A stretch of 64,000 nucleotides of DNA from Hygrophila difformis (Eukaryota > Streptophyta > Magnoliopsida > Lamiales > Acanthaceae): positions 15,584,238 to 15,648,237 of the forward strand of contig JAOANR010000002.1 of the NCBI GenBank assembly GCA_030278955.1, written 5' to 3'. The notes under the pieces are model-generated. The model did no database searches. It saw nothing but the letters and a program-made list of their open reading frames with translations, and was not told the DNA's origin. Of the stretch, positions 42,290 through 54,132 are shown piece by piece. The first letter of the stretch is position 1. Each line of letters starts with the position of its first letter. Position numbers and translations under genes: made by a program.

Positions 42290-45087
42290 TGTAATACCCG
42301 GGATTTTTATCGACGTCCAAAGGAATAAAATTTATTTCTTGACCCGATCAAGGCCGAAATATTCCCGAGAAGAAGAAAATAATACATTATTGCTCGGAAA
42401 TGAATTACCGATAAATTTAAAATGGAATAAAAGAGGGAAAGGAAGCCCGAAGACATTCCATGGATTACTTGGAATTAAACTCAAGAAGGAAAGGAATTTT
42501 AATTCCAAGAACCCGTAAAGTCGGAAATAATTTAACTAGATAAATTATTACACGGGAGTCGAGAGACGACGAATTCAAGCCGACGGATTCAAACTCGACG
42601 GATTCAAAATTTCAAATATGAAATTCATTTGAGTTGAAATAAATTTAAGATAGGAATCATAACCCGAGAATGGCCCGAAAAATCGAGCCCAAAAACACGG
42701 AAAGATAGAAGTCCGAAAGAGAGAAGGGAAAGACCCGACGGATCGGATCGCACGGACCCGCTCGGACCGAGGTCCAGGCAGAGGCCGCGCGCTGGCCGCG
42801 CGGCGTTTAGCCTCTCAGTGCGCCACCACCGCGTGACCCCCCCAGAAAACGGCAACAACGCGTTCCGACGATCTTCTTGCCATATTTTCGACCCCCGACG
42901 ATGGAAACTCAATCCCGGGCTATGGAAGGATATTGGGGACGACATTAGGCTGCTCCCTAACCCTAAATTCGACACAAACAACCCTAGAGCAGCCCCCCTT
43001 CTCCTCACATTCTCTCAAACTTCTCCCAAGGTCGAGAACCCCCAAATCCCTTGTGTTCTTGAAGTTCCGACGACAAAATCCGAACAAGAAGGACTTGAGA
43101 AGGAGAAGACAGACCCCTAAGACGTTGGTAAGTGGGTTTTGAGTTTAGCTACACCTTTTTGAATCCAAAAATCCGATCTAACTAGGGATTTTTACTTGTT
43201 GATTCGGTTCGAGGACGTTGGAAGAGGAAATCGAGTTGAGGAGATTCGTTCGTGACATCCCGCGGATTCCGGACGACCCCGTGACCTCCTAGACATCATC
43301 CCCACTGTAAGTTAATGCTTACTTGGTTTTGGGTGACTTAAAATGCAACCAAACATAGAGATTTAGTGACTCTAAAATCTGTCAACACGAAAAACCCACG
43401 GCGCAGCGATTTGGTGCGAATTTTCCGAACACTTAAAACTGCTCAAACGGAAAAACTTAAAACATGAAAAACGTTCCTAAGACATAAATCTAGTTTGTGT
43501 AAAATTTTCATAATTTTTCATTGCATTTTGATATCTGAAAACGGCCGAGAACCAACCTGCCTTGAGAGTTGATCTTGAAACGGTGACAGATTTGAAATCG
43601 GACCAAAACCCCTATTTCGAGAGTTCAAACCGGAAAACTCAAAACTAGACTTTTGATCCTAACATATTAAACTATGTTGTGTAGAAAGTTCAGCCATTTT
43701 CATCAATGTTTGCTACTCCAAAAGAATCCGAACATAAACTGCCTTGTAAAACGTTTTTGAAAATCTGACAGTGTAGATGTCCGAACTTGATGAGCATGTT
43801 TCTATATTTTTTATCCAAATTGATCTTTACAATCTAAATGAAAGTTGTAGAAAATCATGTCTAGTATGTGCATATAAAATTTCAAAATATTTGGAGTCCA
43901 TTTGATGTGTCAAAATGTCGAGTTTTGAAACTGTGTCAAATCTGAAACCTGACAGCATACTACTTTGGTGAAAGACTTGATTTTTGGTTTGTTTCCTTAA
44001 CTCGGATTGGGAACTTAAAACATGAAACTTGTTCGTCTCTGTGTTCTCGAGTTACTGGTGAAATTTCAGAATTTTCGGACTTAAAATGAATTTTTAAATA
44101 ATTACGGAGTAAGACAGCAACCTATGTAAAGTTATATTTTGAGAAACTTGTGAAATTTGTGAAATGTGTTCTTACCTTGCGGGTTTGATTCCCCAAGGGC
44201 GATTGTTTGTTTTCCTGCAGGTTCGATTCCCCAGGATGTGTGTTGATTCCTATGGGTTCAATTCCCTAGGATGTATTTGAGTTCTTGCGGGTTCGATTCC
44301 CCAAGGGCGATCGTTTGTTTTCCTGCGGGTTCGATTCCCCAGGACGTGTGTCGATTCCCTAGGATGCGTTTAAATTTTTGCGGGTTCATTTCCCCGAGAA
44401 CAAATTATACTAGATCATATCGAACAAAAGTGAAAGAGTGAAATCCTTAAATTACCAAATCCGAAGCCATGAGAAAATTAAGAGACTTGAATATTTTCTT
44501 TGTTTAAATTATGCCTTGCAAATTATTTTACCATGAAAGTTGAATTATGATCACGTGGAAATCCTTGTTTTAAATTATGCCATTTATTTATTAAGTGGAT
44601 GATTAACTTAAATTGGGCATTACCTGCAAGCATGTTTTTATTAAATTTAATTAAAGGCTTTGAAACCCCTAAATCATGCTAGGTGTTAACTTACTCAGCA
44701 CGTTTTGCTGACCCAAACCGTTTTTCCCCTTTCCTTTCAGAGTATGAGGATTATGCATCATCATATGCATACATGGGAACATTTGGGGAAATCTCTATTT
44801 TAAATTCCTGCATTTAGTTACGACTTGCATGAACGGGCCTGTTTAACCCGCGTTTTGGCCATGTCAGCCCTGTATTTAAATTCCGCTGCAATACATGTAT
44901 TAAAATATTATTCTCCGCTGCAACTTTGATATTATTAATTTTAAGTTATATTACAATGGGCTGTTTGAATGTTTTAAATTCTGAAAAACCATAGCCTTGC
45001 ATCTCTTTAGCAAGCTCGGAGAAACCGTGTCTTGCTAGGGAGGTGTGGCGGCATCCCGGCCTGGGTTATCAAATCCGGGGTGTTACA
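42290..45087 (+). repeat. Solo LTR of the B-box chromovirus family (2798 bp)
   Basis: Starts TGTAATACCCGG and ends GGGTGTTACA, the same ends as the nested Gag-only element, in the opposite orientation to it within this window. Blocks such as the segment at 43440-43560 match that LTR in reverse complement. It carries six to seven degenerate GCGGGTTCGATTCCCC units at 44170-44400. No internal region or second LTR is present, so it is the product of LTR-LTR recombination. Its open frames at 42625-43142 are LTR sequence, not genes. Confidence 0.9.
44170..44400 (+). repeat. B-box-like array in the solo LTR
   Basis: Units near 44182, 44218, 44257, 44293, 44329, 44353 and 44385; two keep the perfect GGTTCGATTCC core with GCGGG before it, and the others are degenerate. 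Same orientation relative to the LTR as in the nested element, so the array predates their split. Confidence 0.82.
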
Positions 45088-45467
45088 ATATTTTAGTGGA
45101 TGTAACAGTCGGAACGATTTCGATTCCGACTATGTTCTTTGTAGTGGATGCAGAGGTCCCGTATGCGGCCCTACTAGGCCGATACTGGATCCATACAGCT
45201 AGATGTTTACCATCGACACTTCACCAGAAAATATGGTTCTGGAAAAAAGATGGCACAGTAGTCAAAGAAGTGGATGGTGATCAACCTCCGTTTTCAGTCA
45301 GCACAGCCGGCCGAATTGATGCGGTGCTATACGAAGAGCCTATACAACCATTCCTAGCGGTGGTAGGGAAACGATACCCGCAGGTCGTTGAATGTGACTG
45401 GACAGACTTGGGTTTCGAGGTCAGATATCAGGGCGACGTACGGCCGACCGACAAGGAAAGTAAATAA
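45088..45467 (+). pseudogene. Protease C-terminal half of the second Tat element
   Basis: Continues the protease after the solo LTR: ILVDVTVGTISIPTMFFVVDA and YAALLGRYWIHT, the late Ala-Leu-Leu-Gly-Arg motif of these proteases, then a linker ending at TAA 45465. The next 130 bases are linker with one TGA (about 45569). Confidence 0.85.
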
Positions 45468-45598
45468 TGGATGAAGAAACTAAGGAAATGGTCGAGTTCG
45501 AATCGACCGAACTCGGACCGTCAGGTGAGAAAGCAAGTTGGAGTGAACTCATGGATGCTATTCCAAAATGAACACCAGATTTCAAAGCTCAAGATCCC

Positions 45599-46620
45599 TT
45601 GAAAATGGTCAATGTTGGCACAGATGAGCACCCAAGGGAGATCCCGCTGAGTGCAGATCTAGATCAGCAGACGACGAGCCGATTCAGGGAGGTGTTAATT
45701 GAGTTCAAAGACTGTTTCGCATGGGACTACACAGAGATGCCAGGATTAGAACGATCAATTGTGGAGCACAGATTACCATTTAAAGAAGGGTTTAAACCGC
45801 ATAAACAGCCGGCCAGGAGGGCAGCACCCGAAATAGTCCCGGAAATAAAAGAAGAAATAGAAAAGTTGTTAGCGGCCGGATTTGTTAGGTCAGCTAAGTA
45901 TGTAGAGTGGTTGTCAAATATTGTTCCTGTAATAAAGAAGAATGGGAAATTGAGAGTTTGTATCGATTTCAGAAATCTTAATATAGCCACTCCTAAAGTT
46001 GAATACATGATGCCTATTGTCGATTTGTTAATTGATTCGGCCGCAAAACAAGGGATGTTATCCTTTATGGATGGGTATTCAGGATACAACCAAATCTTTA
46101 TGGCCGAAGAAGATGTGCATAAAACTGCATTCAGATGCCCTGGAGCTATTGAGATTTATGAGTGGGTAGTGATGCCATTCGGGTTGAAGAATGCAGGAGC
46201 CACATATCAGAGGGCCATGAATTATGTTTTTCATGATTTGATAGGAGACTGTGTAGAGGTCTACATCGACGATGTCATGGTCCGATCCAGAGATGTGGAA
46301 AGCCATTTGGATGATTTTACGAAGAATATTTGCAAGAATGAGATTACACGGAGTTAAAATGAATCCAACCAAGTGTGCTTTTGGAGTGCAAGCAGGGAAT
46401 TTTCTTGGGTTCTTGGTACACAACAAAGGCATTGAAGTTGATACAAACAAAACCAAGGCCATCCAGGAAGCTAGGCCTCCACATGATAAGAAAAGTCTGC
46501 AAAAATTCCTTGAACAGATCGGTTTCCTGAGACGATTCTTGGCGAATGCGGCCGGGAAATCGAAACCATTAACCGATCAACTCAGGTTGAAGAAAGAAGA
46601 GGATTCAAATGGGGAATCGA
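45599..46620 (+). pseudogene. Reverse transcriptase of the second Tat element
   Basis: 45599-46357 has [57 protein letters not shown] (first catalytic Asp kept, unlike the other Tat copy), VVMPFGLKNAGATYQRA and VYIDDVMVRS. A frameshift near 46312 moves to 46272-46646 (MNPTKCAFGVQAGNFLGF, IGFLRRFLANAAGK). A second shift near 46605 joins RNase H. Confidence 0.92.
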
Positions 46621-48837
46621 TCAACAGGGTGCCTTCGAACAACTGAAACAAGTTTGATAAATCCACCAGTGTTGGTTCCTCCGGTTTTGGGCCGACCATT
46701 AAAGCTATATATAGCAGCGACCGAAGAGTCTATTGGAGTATTACTGGCTCAAGAAGACGACGAAGGAAGAGATCGGGCGATTTATTATTTAAGCCGAATC
46801 CTTAGGGATGCAGAACTAAGATACTCGCCGATTCATAAACTGTGTTTAAGTCTTTATTATGCATGCCAGAAGCTAGAATATTATATCCTACCGAGGCAAG
46901 TGATAGTGGTGGCTTCGGTTGATATAGTCAAAATCTTGATGAATGATCCAATCAGCAGTCGAAGGATGGCCAAATGGGCCATGAAGTTAAACGCATATGA
47001 GTTGAAATATCAACCGCTAAAGGCTATGAAAGGAGAAGTTGTAGCCGATTTTCTGGCCGATCATGCGATACCTTCAATATCCGACGATATTCAAAAACAA
47101 GTTCGGCCGAAAGAGAGAGACAAAATAGGGATAGTATATCTACATCCATGGGTGATGATGTTTGATGGTTCCAATGCCGCCTCAGGAGTTGGGGCAGGGT
47201 TCACGCTACATACGCCGGAGGGCAAGATATACAAATACTTCGTACAATTGCCGAATTCATATACCAACAACCAAGCGGAATACAAAGCGTTGATTTTGGG
47301 GTTACAACGACTGATAGAAGAAGGAGTAAAAGCTATTATAATCGAAGGAGATTCGCAAGTGGTTATTCAGCAGCTGCTAAGAGATTTTTCGGTAAAAAGT
47401 TCTCAGTTGATCAGATTGTATGAAGAAGCAATTGGTTTATTGGAAGAATTCGACGAGGTATATATTGAATACATCCCAAGGGAAAAGAATGAGTTAGCCA
47501 ACGAATTGGCTCAACACGCAGCCAGATATCGGCTAATGCCGATAGCAGGGAACATCGAGATACATTTGGCCGAAACGGAAAAGGCCGAATGGATAAAAGA
47601 GATAGCACGAACATTAGAAGATCCATCCGAAGCTAATCCAGCCGAAAAACGGAAGGTAATGGACTACATAATAATAGGAGGATTACTTTTCAAGCGAGCC
47701 ATCGATGGAGTGCTACTCAGGTGTGTTGGAGAAGAAGATGTGAAAAGAGTGATTAGAGAAGTGCATGAAGGAATATGCGGCGCACATCGGGCAAGAAAGT
47801 CGATGAAATGGAGCATCATTCGGCTAGGATATTATTGGCCGAATATGGGAATAGATTGTGAGAAGTATGCCAATGGGTGCCATGAGTGTCAGAAGCATGG
47901 GCCGATTCAGAAATTACCGGCCGAAGAGTTGCATATATTGATTAAGTCATGGCCATTTCGAGGATGGGCAATGGACATCATCGGAAAGATTCATCCCTCT
48001 TCTTCAAAAAGGCATGAGTTTGTGCTAGTAGCGACGGATTATTTCACGAAATGGGCCGAAGCCCAGGCATATGTTAGCATTTCTCAAGAAGAGGTTATTG
48101 AGTTTATTAAGAGACAATTGATTTACAGATTCGGAATTCCACAGATGATTCTAACGGATAGAGGAATAGTATTTGTGGGAGAAAAAGTCAAGGCCTTTGC
48201 AGACGAATACGGAATAAAAATCGTGCATTCGTCGCCATATTATCCACAAGGAAATGGGCAGACAGAGGCCACGAACAAGCAACTGATAGGGATTATAAAG
48301 AAGATGATTGAAGATCAGCCATGGAAGTGGCATGAGAAGTTGTCTGAGGCTTTATGGGCTTATCGGAATGCCAAGACTTCAGCCACTGGATTCACGCCAT
48401 TTCGGCTGACATACGGGATGGACGCAGTATTCCCAGCCGAAATAACAGTGCCGACTTTGAGAACAAGTCAAGCAGATTTGATGTCGGTTGAACAGTACGA
48501 TCGTTCAATGAAAGATGAGTTATTGGATGTCAACTCCGATCGGGTGCAAGCATTTGAAAATTTGCAGAAAAATAAAGATGTTGTGGCCGATTGGTATAAC
48601 AAGCGAATTCGTGTTAAGCGATTTGAAGTTGGCGATTTAGTATGGAAAGTCATATGGCCACCCAAACAGAAGGATGGCCGATTAGGAAAGTGGAGCCCCA
48701 ATTGGGAGGGGCCGTTTATTGTTCAGATGAAATTACCAAACGGAGCATACATATTGGTAGACGAAAATGGAGAACAAATGTCAAATCCAGTAAATGCGAG
48801 ATATATGAAGAAGTATTATGCTTCAGTTTGGAATTAA
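46609..48837 (+). CDS. RNase H, archaeal-type RNase H and integrase of the second Tat element
   Basis: 742 aa without interruption, the longest intact pol stretch in the window; the first ~20 residues are out of the ancestral frame. RNase H: LYIAATEESIGVLLAQ, YYLSRILRDAELRYSP. Second RNase H: MMFDGSNAASGVGAGFT, NNQAEYKALILGLQRL, IIEGDSQVVIQQL, YIPREKNELANELAQHA. Integrase: HEGICGAHRARKSMKW to CHECQKHG (HHCC), AMDIIGKIHP (Asp), LTDRGIVFVGE (Asp), GNGQTEATNKQ (Glu), and a terminal WSPNWEGPFIV. Ends YYASVWN. Confidence 0.92.
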   Translation: MGNRSTGCLRTTETSLINPPVLVPPVLGRPLKLYIAATEESIGVLLAQEDDEGRDRAIYYLSRILRDAELRYSPIHKLCLSLYYACQKLEYYILPRQVIVVASVDIVKILMNDPISSRRMAKWAMKLNAYELKYQPLKAMKGEVVADFLADHAIPSISDDIQKQVRPKERDKIGIVYLHPWVMMFDGSNAASGVGAGFTLHTPEGKIYKYFVQLPNSYTNNQAEYKALILGLQRLIEEGVKAIIIEGDSQVVIQQLLRDFSVKSSQLIRLYEEAIGLLEEFDEVYIEYIPREKNELANELAQHAARYRLMPIAGNIEIHLAETEKAEWIKEIARTLEDPSEANPAEKRKVMDYIIIGGLLFKRAIDGVLLRCVGEEDVKRVIREVHEGICGAHRARKSMKWSIIRLGYYWPNMGIDCEKYANGCHECQKHGPIQKLPAEELHILIKSWPFRGWAMDIIGKIHPSSSKRHEFVLVATDYFTKWAEAQAYVSISQEEVIEFIKRQLIYRFGIPQMILTDRGIVFVGEKVKAFADEYGIKIVHSSPYYPQGNGQTEATNKQLIGIIKKMIEDQPWKWHEKLSEALWAYRNAKTSATGFTPFRLTYGMDAVFPAEITVPTLRTSQADLMSVEQYDRSMKDELLDVNSDRVQAFENLQKNKDVVADWYNKRIRVKRFEVGDLVWKVIWPPKQKDGRLGKWSPNWEGPFIVQMKLPNGAYILVDENGEQMSNPVNARYMKKYYASVWN

Positions 48838-49340
48838 ACATCAAGTAAACATAAAGTAAATATTTCATTTGATGGACAAACATTACAAAGAGGAGCTACT
48901 TCGGCCGAAGACGGCGTCGATAGTCCGAAATTACAATATACAAGGGAAACGTCCTAGCCTACGCAGGCATATACAAGGGAAAGGTCCTAAAAGGAACTGG
49001 AGGATTATGTTAAATAACTGATAATGGCCAAAATTGTCCATTATTTCCAATCCATTTCCGTGTCTGAGACGGACATTTTGATCGTATCCCCATCTTATTT
49101 TAATAAGAAAGCAGTTGGATTCGACAAATTGATGCAAGTTTGTAAAAAATATTGAGCTGGTAATGAAAGACACAAAACATGCAATTTTAATTGCATTTGT
49201 GTTAGAAAAATCCAAAAAACATGAAAAAAGGAAAAAGAAAAGAAAAAGGAATGAAAAGATGGGCAAAAGAATAAGATAGCCCACAAAAATCAAAAAGATG
49301 GGAAAAAGAATGAAAACCCCACAAATTGAAATTTTGGTTA
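48838..49340. other. Junction between second Tat element and Athila-like element; no gene seen
   Basis: The first ~200 bp still have GGCCGAAG pieces typical of the Tat element. The rest is purine-rich (long AAAAAG runs). No LTR end, purine tract or duplication is clear. Confidence 0.4.
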
Positions 49341-49790
49341 AGTGTTGAAGACCAATTCGGTTTATAAGCAATTCGACCTAAACCGAATTGCTCATTAGAC
49401 CGAATTGCTGAAGAAAAGAAGAAAAAGAGAAGTGTTGAAGAAGAGAAGAGCAACCAATTCGGTCTGTGGCAGTTCGGTCTAAACCGAATTGACCCCTAGA
49501 CCGAATTGCACCATGGAAAGAAGAAGACTTTGAGTAGAACAGAAAAGAAGGAGTTCGATCTATGCAATTCGGTCTAGGCCGAATTGATTGCATAGATCGA
49601 ATTGCCTTAAAGCAAAGAAGCCAAGCAGGAGCCATCTTCAATTCGACAAGGCCAATTCGGTCTACCCATAGACCGAATTGATGGATGAATACCACATTCC
49701 AGCTCAAGATCAAGAAGGAAGACCTCATGCAATTCGAATTGCATCAATTCGATCTAAACCGAATTACATGAAGAGACCGAATCACATTCA
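49340..49790. repeat. Nested palindrome array A, upstream of a TATA box
   Basis: About five units built from CAATTCGGTCT and AGACCGAATTG arms, for example 49565-49586 (one mismatch from a perfect 22 bp palindrome) and 49650-49680, where the arms are separated by 4 bases. Individual units are flanked by shorter CAATTCGA/TCGAATTG arms. Confidence 0.85.
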
Positions 49791-49849
49791 AAATTGCAGC
49801 TGTGAAGCACGTGAGAAATGCATGATGGGCCTAGGGTTTCGAGAAGAAG

Positions 49850-49857
49850 TATAAAAG
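49850..49857 (+). promoter_or_regulatory. TATA box after palindrome array A
   Basis: TATAAAAG at 49850 follows array A by about 60 bp and is followed by a leader-like stretch without a long ORF. This looks like the U3-to-R part of an LTR or a promoter of the Athila-like element. Confidence 0.5.
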
Positions 49858-50699
49858 CTGACATTCCTCAACACAAGAAAAGATTCCAATCCTTACACAC
49901 TTGGACAGTTTGCTGGGAGACAAAAAGGAGGAGCAGAAGGTTCTTCACCCTTTAAGGGTTAGGTAGGTAGTGTAGTTAGTTAGTCTATTTTCATGTTTGT
50001 AATGTAGTTTTATTGCTTTTGAGCTTAGTTTATTTTTCATAGAAGCTTGTTACCACCCTTAGAGTAGCCATTTCCATAAACTTTAAATGCTTTGTAGTTA
50101 GAATGAACCCTACCTTCAAGCCAATGAATGGTTTTAGGGTTATTTACTGCTTTCAAGTGTCAATACAAGAAAGAATCCAGAAATGGGTTTTCATTTCAAG
50201 TGTTTGACATTTATTTAATGCTTTCCTTAGCAATAAATGTTAGAATGTTTGTTTGTTTCAACTAGGTTACATTTATTATGTCCTAGTTGACTTACATTCT
50301 TAATAAATGTATGCTAGTGGGTTTTTGGCTTGATCTTACACCTTAGAGATTCAAATAAGTGTTCTTAGGTCTTAGACAATCTTAGGCTTGTTAGAATTTA
50401 TTTCCATGCTTTTCAGTTGCTGTTTTAGTCTCTTTTGTTAGTTTATTGTTGCCTTAGATAATGTAGGTGTTCTTATTTTTAAGCATGTGTTCTTATTTGT
50501 TCAGTAGATGTTTAAGTCTTTGATCTTTGATTGCTTGTTTGTAGTTTTAAGGTTTGTTTCATGCCAATACCTGTTAGCCACGTAACCTAGGTCTATTTTC
50601 CTTAAAAACACTCATTAGTGTGGCTGTGAGGTGACATTGATGTGAAATGAAGGATTTGGTAATCTTATCCATCATGAACCACACAATGTAACCCGAACC

Positions 50700-51300
50700 T
50701 GCACTTATGAGAGAAAAGACATGCAATTCGATTTGAGGCAATTCGGTCTAGACCGAATTGCCCATGAGAATGGAATTGCATGGCAAAAATATTTGTTGAA
50801 TGCTTTACCTAAAAATTTATATGCAATTCGATCTAGGCAATTCGGTCTATACCGAACTGCCCATGAGACCGAATTGCATAGCAAAAAGTGTTGTTTTCAT
50901 GTGGTTTCTAAGTAATTCGGTCTAGGTAAGTCGGTTTAGACCGAATTACTCTTATAGACCGAATTGGCTTTGGAAACCACATTGTATGCATCCATCCCCT
51001 CATGCCTTAGTTTATTTTCTCTGTCTTACCAATTCGAATTGTCCAAATTCGGTCTAGACCGAATTCAATTGGCAGTTCGAATTACCCTCTTTTGGGGTAA
51101 ATGCCTTAGACAAATTTGAGTGAAGGAATGACTTCATCAATTCGAATTATCCAATTCGGTTTAAACCGAATTGCTTGACAATTCGAATTAGAGGATGCTT
51201 CATGACTTTACAAGGATTAATTGGGTATGGTGTTACTTCATACCTCATGCATCCTCAATTCGGTCTCTTTTGCATTTTGCCTTAGACCGAATTGATCTCT
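50700..51300. repeat. Nested palindrome array B
   Basis: Six units about 100 bp apart. Perfect 22 bp palindromes at 50739-50760 and 51152-51173 (the latter with TTTAAA at its centre) and a 20 bp one at 51046-51065. Unit 50901-50980 has outer arms GTGGTTTC and GAAACCAC that pair exactly. Confidence 0.9.
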
Positions 51301-53986
51301 TCCTTTTATTTTAAAACTCCAAAAATATTTTACTTCAAGAGTTGTGTAAGTTGCATGGGTGTATTGGGCCTAGGCCCATTACATCTAATTTTATCCATTA
51401 CACATCTCAACCCATCAGTGTCTAATTATTGTGTGATTAACACTCACGCAATACCAAAAACATTTTCTAAATTTTGTCTATTTTCTCTTTCATTGTGTGT
51501 ATGAACAACTAGTAAGAAATATATCAGACTAATGTTGGCGGGTATTCCCACACGGATAACTAGCTCTTATTCTGAGTATTAATTACTAGTTGTTATTTTG
51601 CATGGTTCGGATAGTGGTCGGTGGAAGCCTTGGCGGTTCGTCCATCCGGGATTATAATAGCTGCTCAGCTGACTCCTATCCGGATACAGTTTTCTTTTCT
51701 TTATCTTAATTTCAAACCTGAATCTAGAGTTGTAGTAATGATAGATGATATATGCCAATGTCATCTAATAATTATTACAATAATAGAACATGTGGGTTTT
51801 CCTCCAGATTCCTAGATGGTGAAGTCTAAGATGACGGCGGCAACTGTCACTTAAGGCATTCCACTGTCTAAAAAATCATTCCATCTGGAATACTTGGGAC
51901 CCAGATAGCAGATGTTTGCAGTCCGGATAACCCCAATTATTTCTGGCAACCTCTTTAGCCATTTTCTTCGTATCTCTGGCTAATCCATCTTTGTGTATCA
52001 AATTCTGTCTAACCCCATCATATATTTTGGGGTAATTTATTTTACTTCTCATATACATGTATGCATGATATTATTATGTAGATATTGTGGTCTATAATAT
52101 TTTGGAGATCCTTCTCCTTGGACATAGAAGTCTTGATTTAAATCAGATGCTGCACAATAAATTTCAACAAAAATCACTTTGTAAAATCCGGATCTGAGTA
52201 AGGGATAATTTCACAGTTATGACTAATTCATCTTCTACTGGGGGTTGATTTTGAGAACTTAGAAGCAGAGTCAGCGATTAGGTCTCTCCTAGACTGAAAG
52301 GATCTATGTTTAAATTGAGAGTTTAGTACCTGTTTCGGGAATGATTTTCAAATATCTAATTGCTTCTCAAAATTACTGTGTGTTGGAAATCTTGTATTAA
52401 GTGTTGCATCGAATCAATGTCCACTTGGATTCGGATAAGATGTGATAATTAATATTAGAGGAACAACATATTGGCCTTGGTTAATTTCTAAGGTAGGGTT
52501 GAGTATTCTTTCAACTGCTATCTTCTCTCACCAAAGCCTAAAATTGAGTCTCGAGTGAGTACATTCGGAATAGATCTTCATAGGTCTATTCCACTCATGT
52601 TTGTATCTCATAATTAACCGGGTGTTATAAGCCCTGTGGCTTACTGATATTTGGGAAGTACTAAATCTGCATCTGGTCACCAAGACCAGTGACTCTTTTA
52701 TACTAACGGATTGTGATGATCTTTTAATACTTCCGAGTGATAGGTTTTTAAATGCTTTCTTTACTGCTTTCTTTACCGCTTCCTTTAAAATGCTTTCATA
52801 GAGGTCACTCGGAAGAATTAGAGATGTGGCTGCCGGTTGTAAGGTTTAAGAGTTATGGATTAGTTCGGGGTTAGATTTGGACTTTGGGTGTGACAAGGGG
52901 GACGATAGGAGTACTTGGCATATCAACTAATGATATGTTAGGTGTTGCTTGTCCACCACATATGACTAACATACTCTTGCAAGGCATTGCAAGGGGAGTT
53001 ATTAATCAGTGGTATCTTAGAAGTTGAGGTCTTAAGAGCATGTAAATTCTCACTGTAAGTACCTGTCTGTTAAAGGGAACATAGTGCAGAACGCATGAGA
53101 GTTAGCTAACTGACGAATTACCCTAACCGAAGATCTGTGTATTAAAACGGAAGTTTAATTGTGCTTCATCTGAATCTTGTCCATTCTTTATTATTTTCTC
53201 CCTGTCCCTTCTGTCACATTTTAATTTGCTTTCGTAGAATAATTTTATTCGCTTTCCTAGCATTCTTATCGCTTTCTTAGAATAAATTTAATCGCTTTCT
53301 AGATTAAATTTACCATGCTTTGTAGAATAATATTTTACTGCTTCCATAATCTATTTTAAATTATTGTCAAGTAGTTGTTAGAAACCTATGCAAAGCTTGA
53401 ATCGAGTAACCGAGTGGAAAATCTTAGTAAACGACGTGGGCCCTGCTTCTATCGCACATCCTCCAGTGAACGATCCGGTCTTACTATAAAGTACTGCAAT
53501 TTTTGACACCGTGCGCTTTCGGGGGCACAGTTTCTTAACACGAGTAATAAAAACGTGACAACCTATAAATATATCCCTAATCCCAACTCCATCTACATAA
53601 ATTGGTTTCACTGAATAAAATTGAAAACCAGGATTATGATTTTTCAGAAAATACTCATATAGTGGGAATGTGTTAAAAGTTTCATGGCAAGGATCTTCAT
53701 GACATGAAACTGTGATAAGTTTCATGATGCAAATTGCCGGGGACCTTCAGTGTGACAGACTGAGGGTCAAGATTGAACTGTCTATCCCGGCTGCACCATG
53801 AAAGTTGTCAAAAGTTTCATGCCGGGGAGGATGCAGCGCCATTTGAAATCAGAGTACCCCACATAAGTAATAAAAAGTGAAATATATCCTTAAACCCTTT
53901 CCCCACGAATCATAACTCTTTTCATTCAATAAATTTAACTTGGGATATTTTAGAAAAGCTCGTGTAGGAAATTGTCAAAAGTTTCA
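51301..53986 (+). other. Presumed LTR/leader of the Athila-like element; no gene seen
   Basis: No coding frame stands out. Near 53200-53330 there are repeated CGCTTTC / TAGAATAA pieces. The phrase AAAAGTTTCATG plus GCCGGGGA occurs in degenerate form near 53726 and 53816 and in full at 53977-54004. The base before the primer site ends CA, consistent with an LTR end at 53986. The LTR start was not found. Confidence 0.45.
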
Positions 53987-54004
53987 TGGCGCCGTTGCCG
54001 GGGA
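53987..54004 (+). other. Primer-binding site of the Athila-like element
   Basis: TGGCGCCGTTGCCGGGGA, the sequence commonly found in this position in Athila-group elements, directly after a CA. Confidence 0.8.
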
Positions 54005-54132
54005 GGATGCAATGTCGTTTATTAAGAGAACTATACTCCTGATTTACTCATAGATAGTGTTTATATATATTCTTGAATCATTACTAACCTGGGGGTTGTG
54101 CAGGTGCTGTCAAGTCTTGATATAATCTGCTT

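Larger units (their letters stand above)
38588..48840 (+). mobile_element. Second Tat-lineage element, decayed, 3' LTR not found
   Basis: Left LTR (38588-39247), primer site, gag, protease, RT, RNase H, archaeal-type RNase H and integrase lie in normal order on the plus strand, with at least five stops and three frameshifts. A solo chromovirus LTR splits the protease. After the integrase stop at 48837 I find no purine tract or copy of the left LTR, so the 3' end is lost, diverged or replaced near 48.9-49.3 kb. RT and integrase are of the same lineage as the element at 25-38 kb but clearly different in sequence. Confidence 0.85.

Noticed and set aside
42625..43142. Open frames on both strands in the solo LTR
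   Set aside because: Inside LTR sequence shared with the other family members.
48931..49728. Minus-strand frames rich in Phe/Leu that look like membrane proteins
   Set aside because: They are reverse readings of purine-rich runs; low complexity only.
53378..53725. 115-codon minus-strand frame
   Set aside because: Falls in the LTR/leader of the Athila-like element, overlaps its repeated LTR-end sequence and matches nothing.
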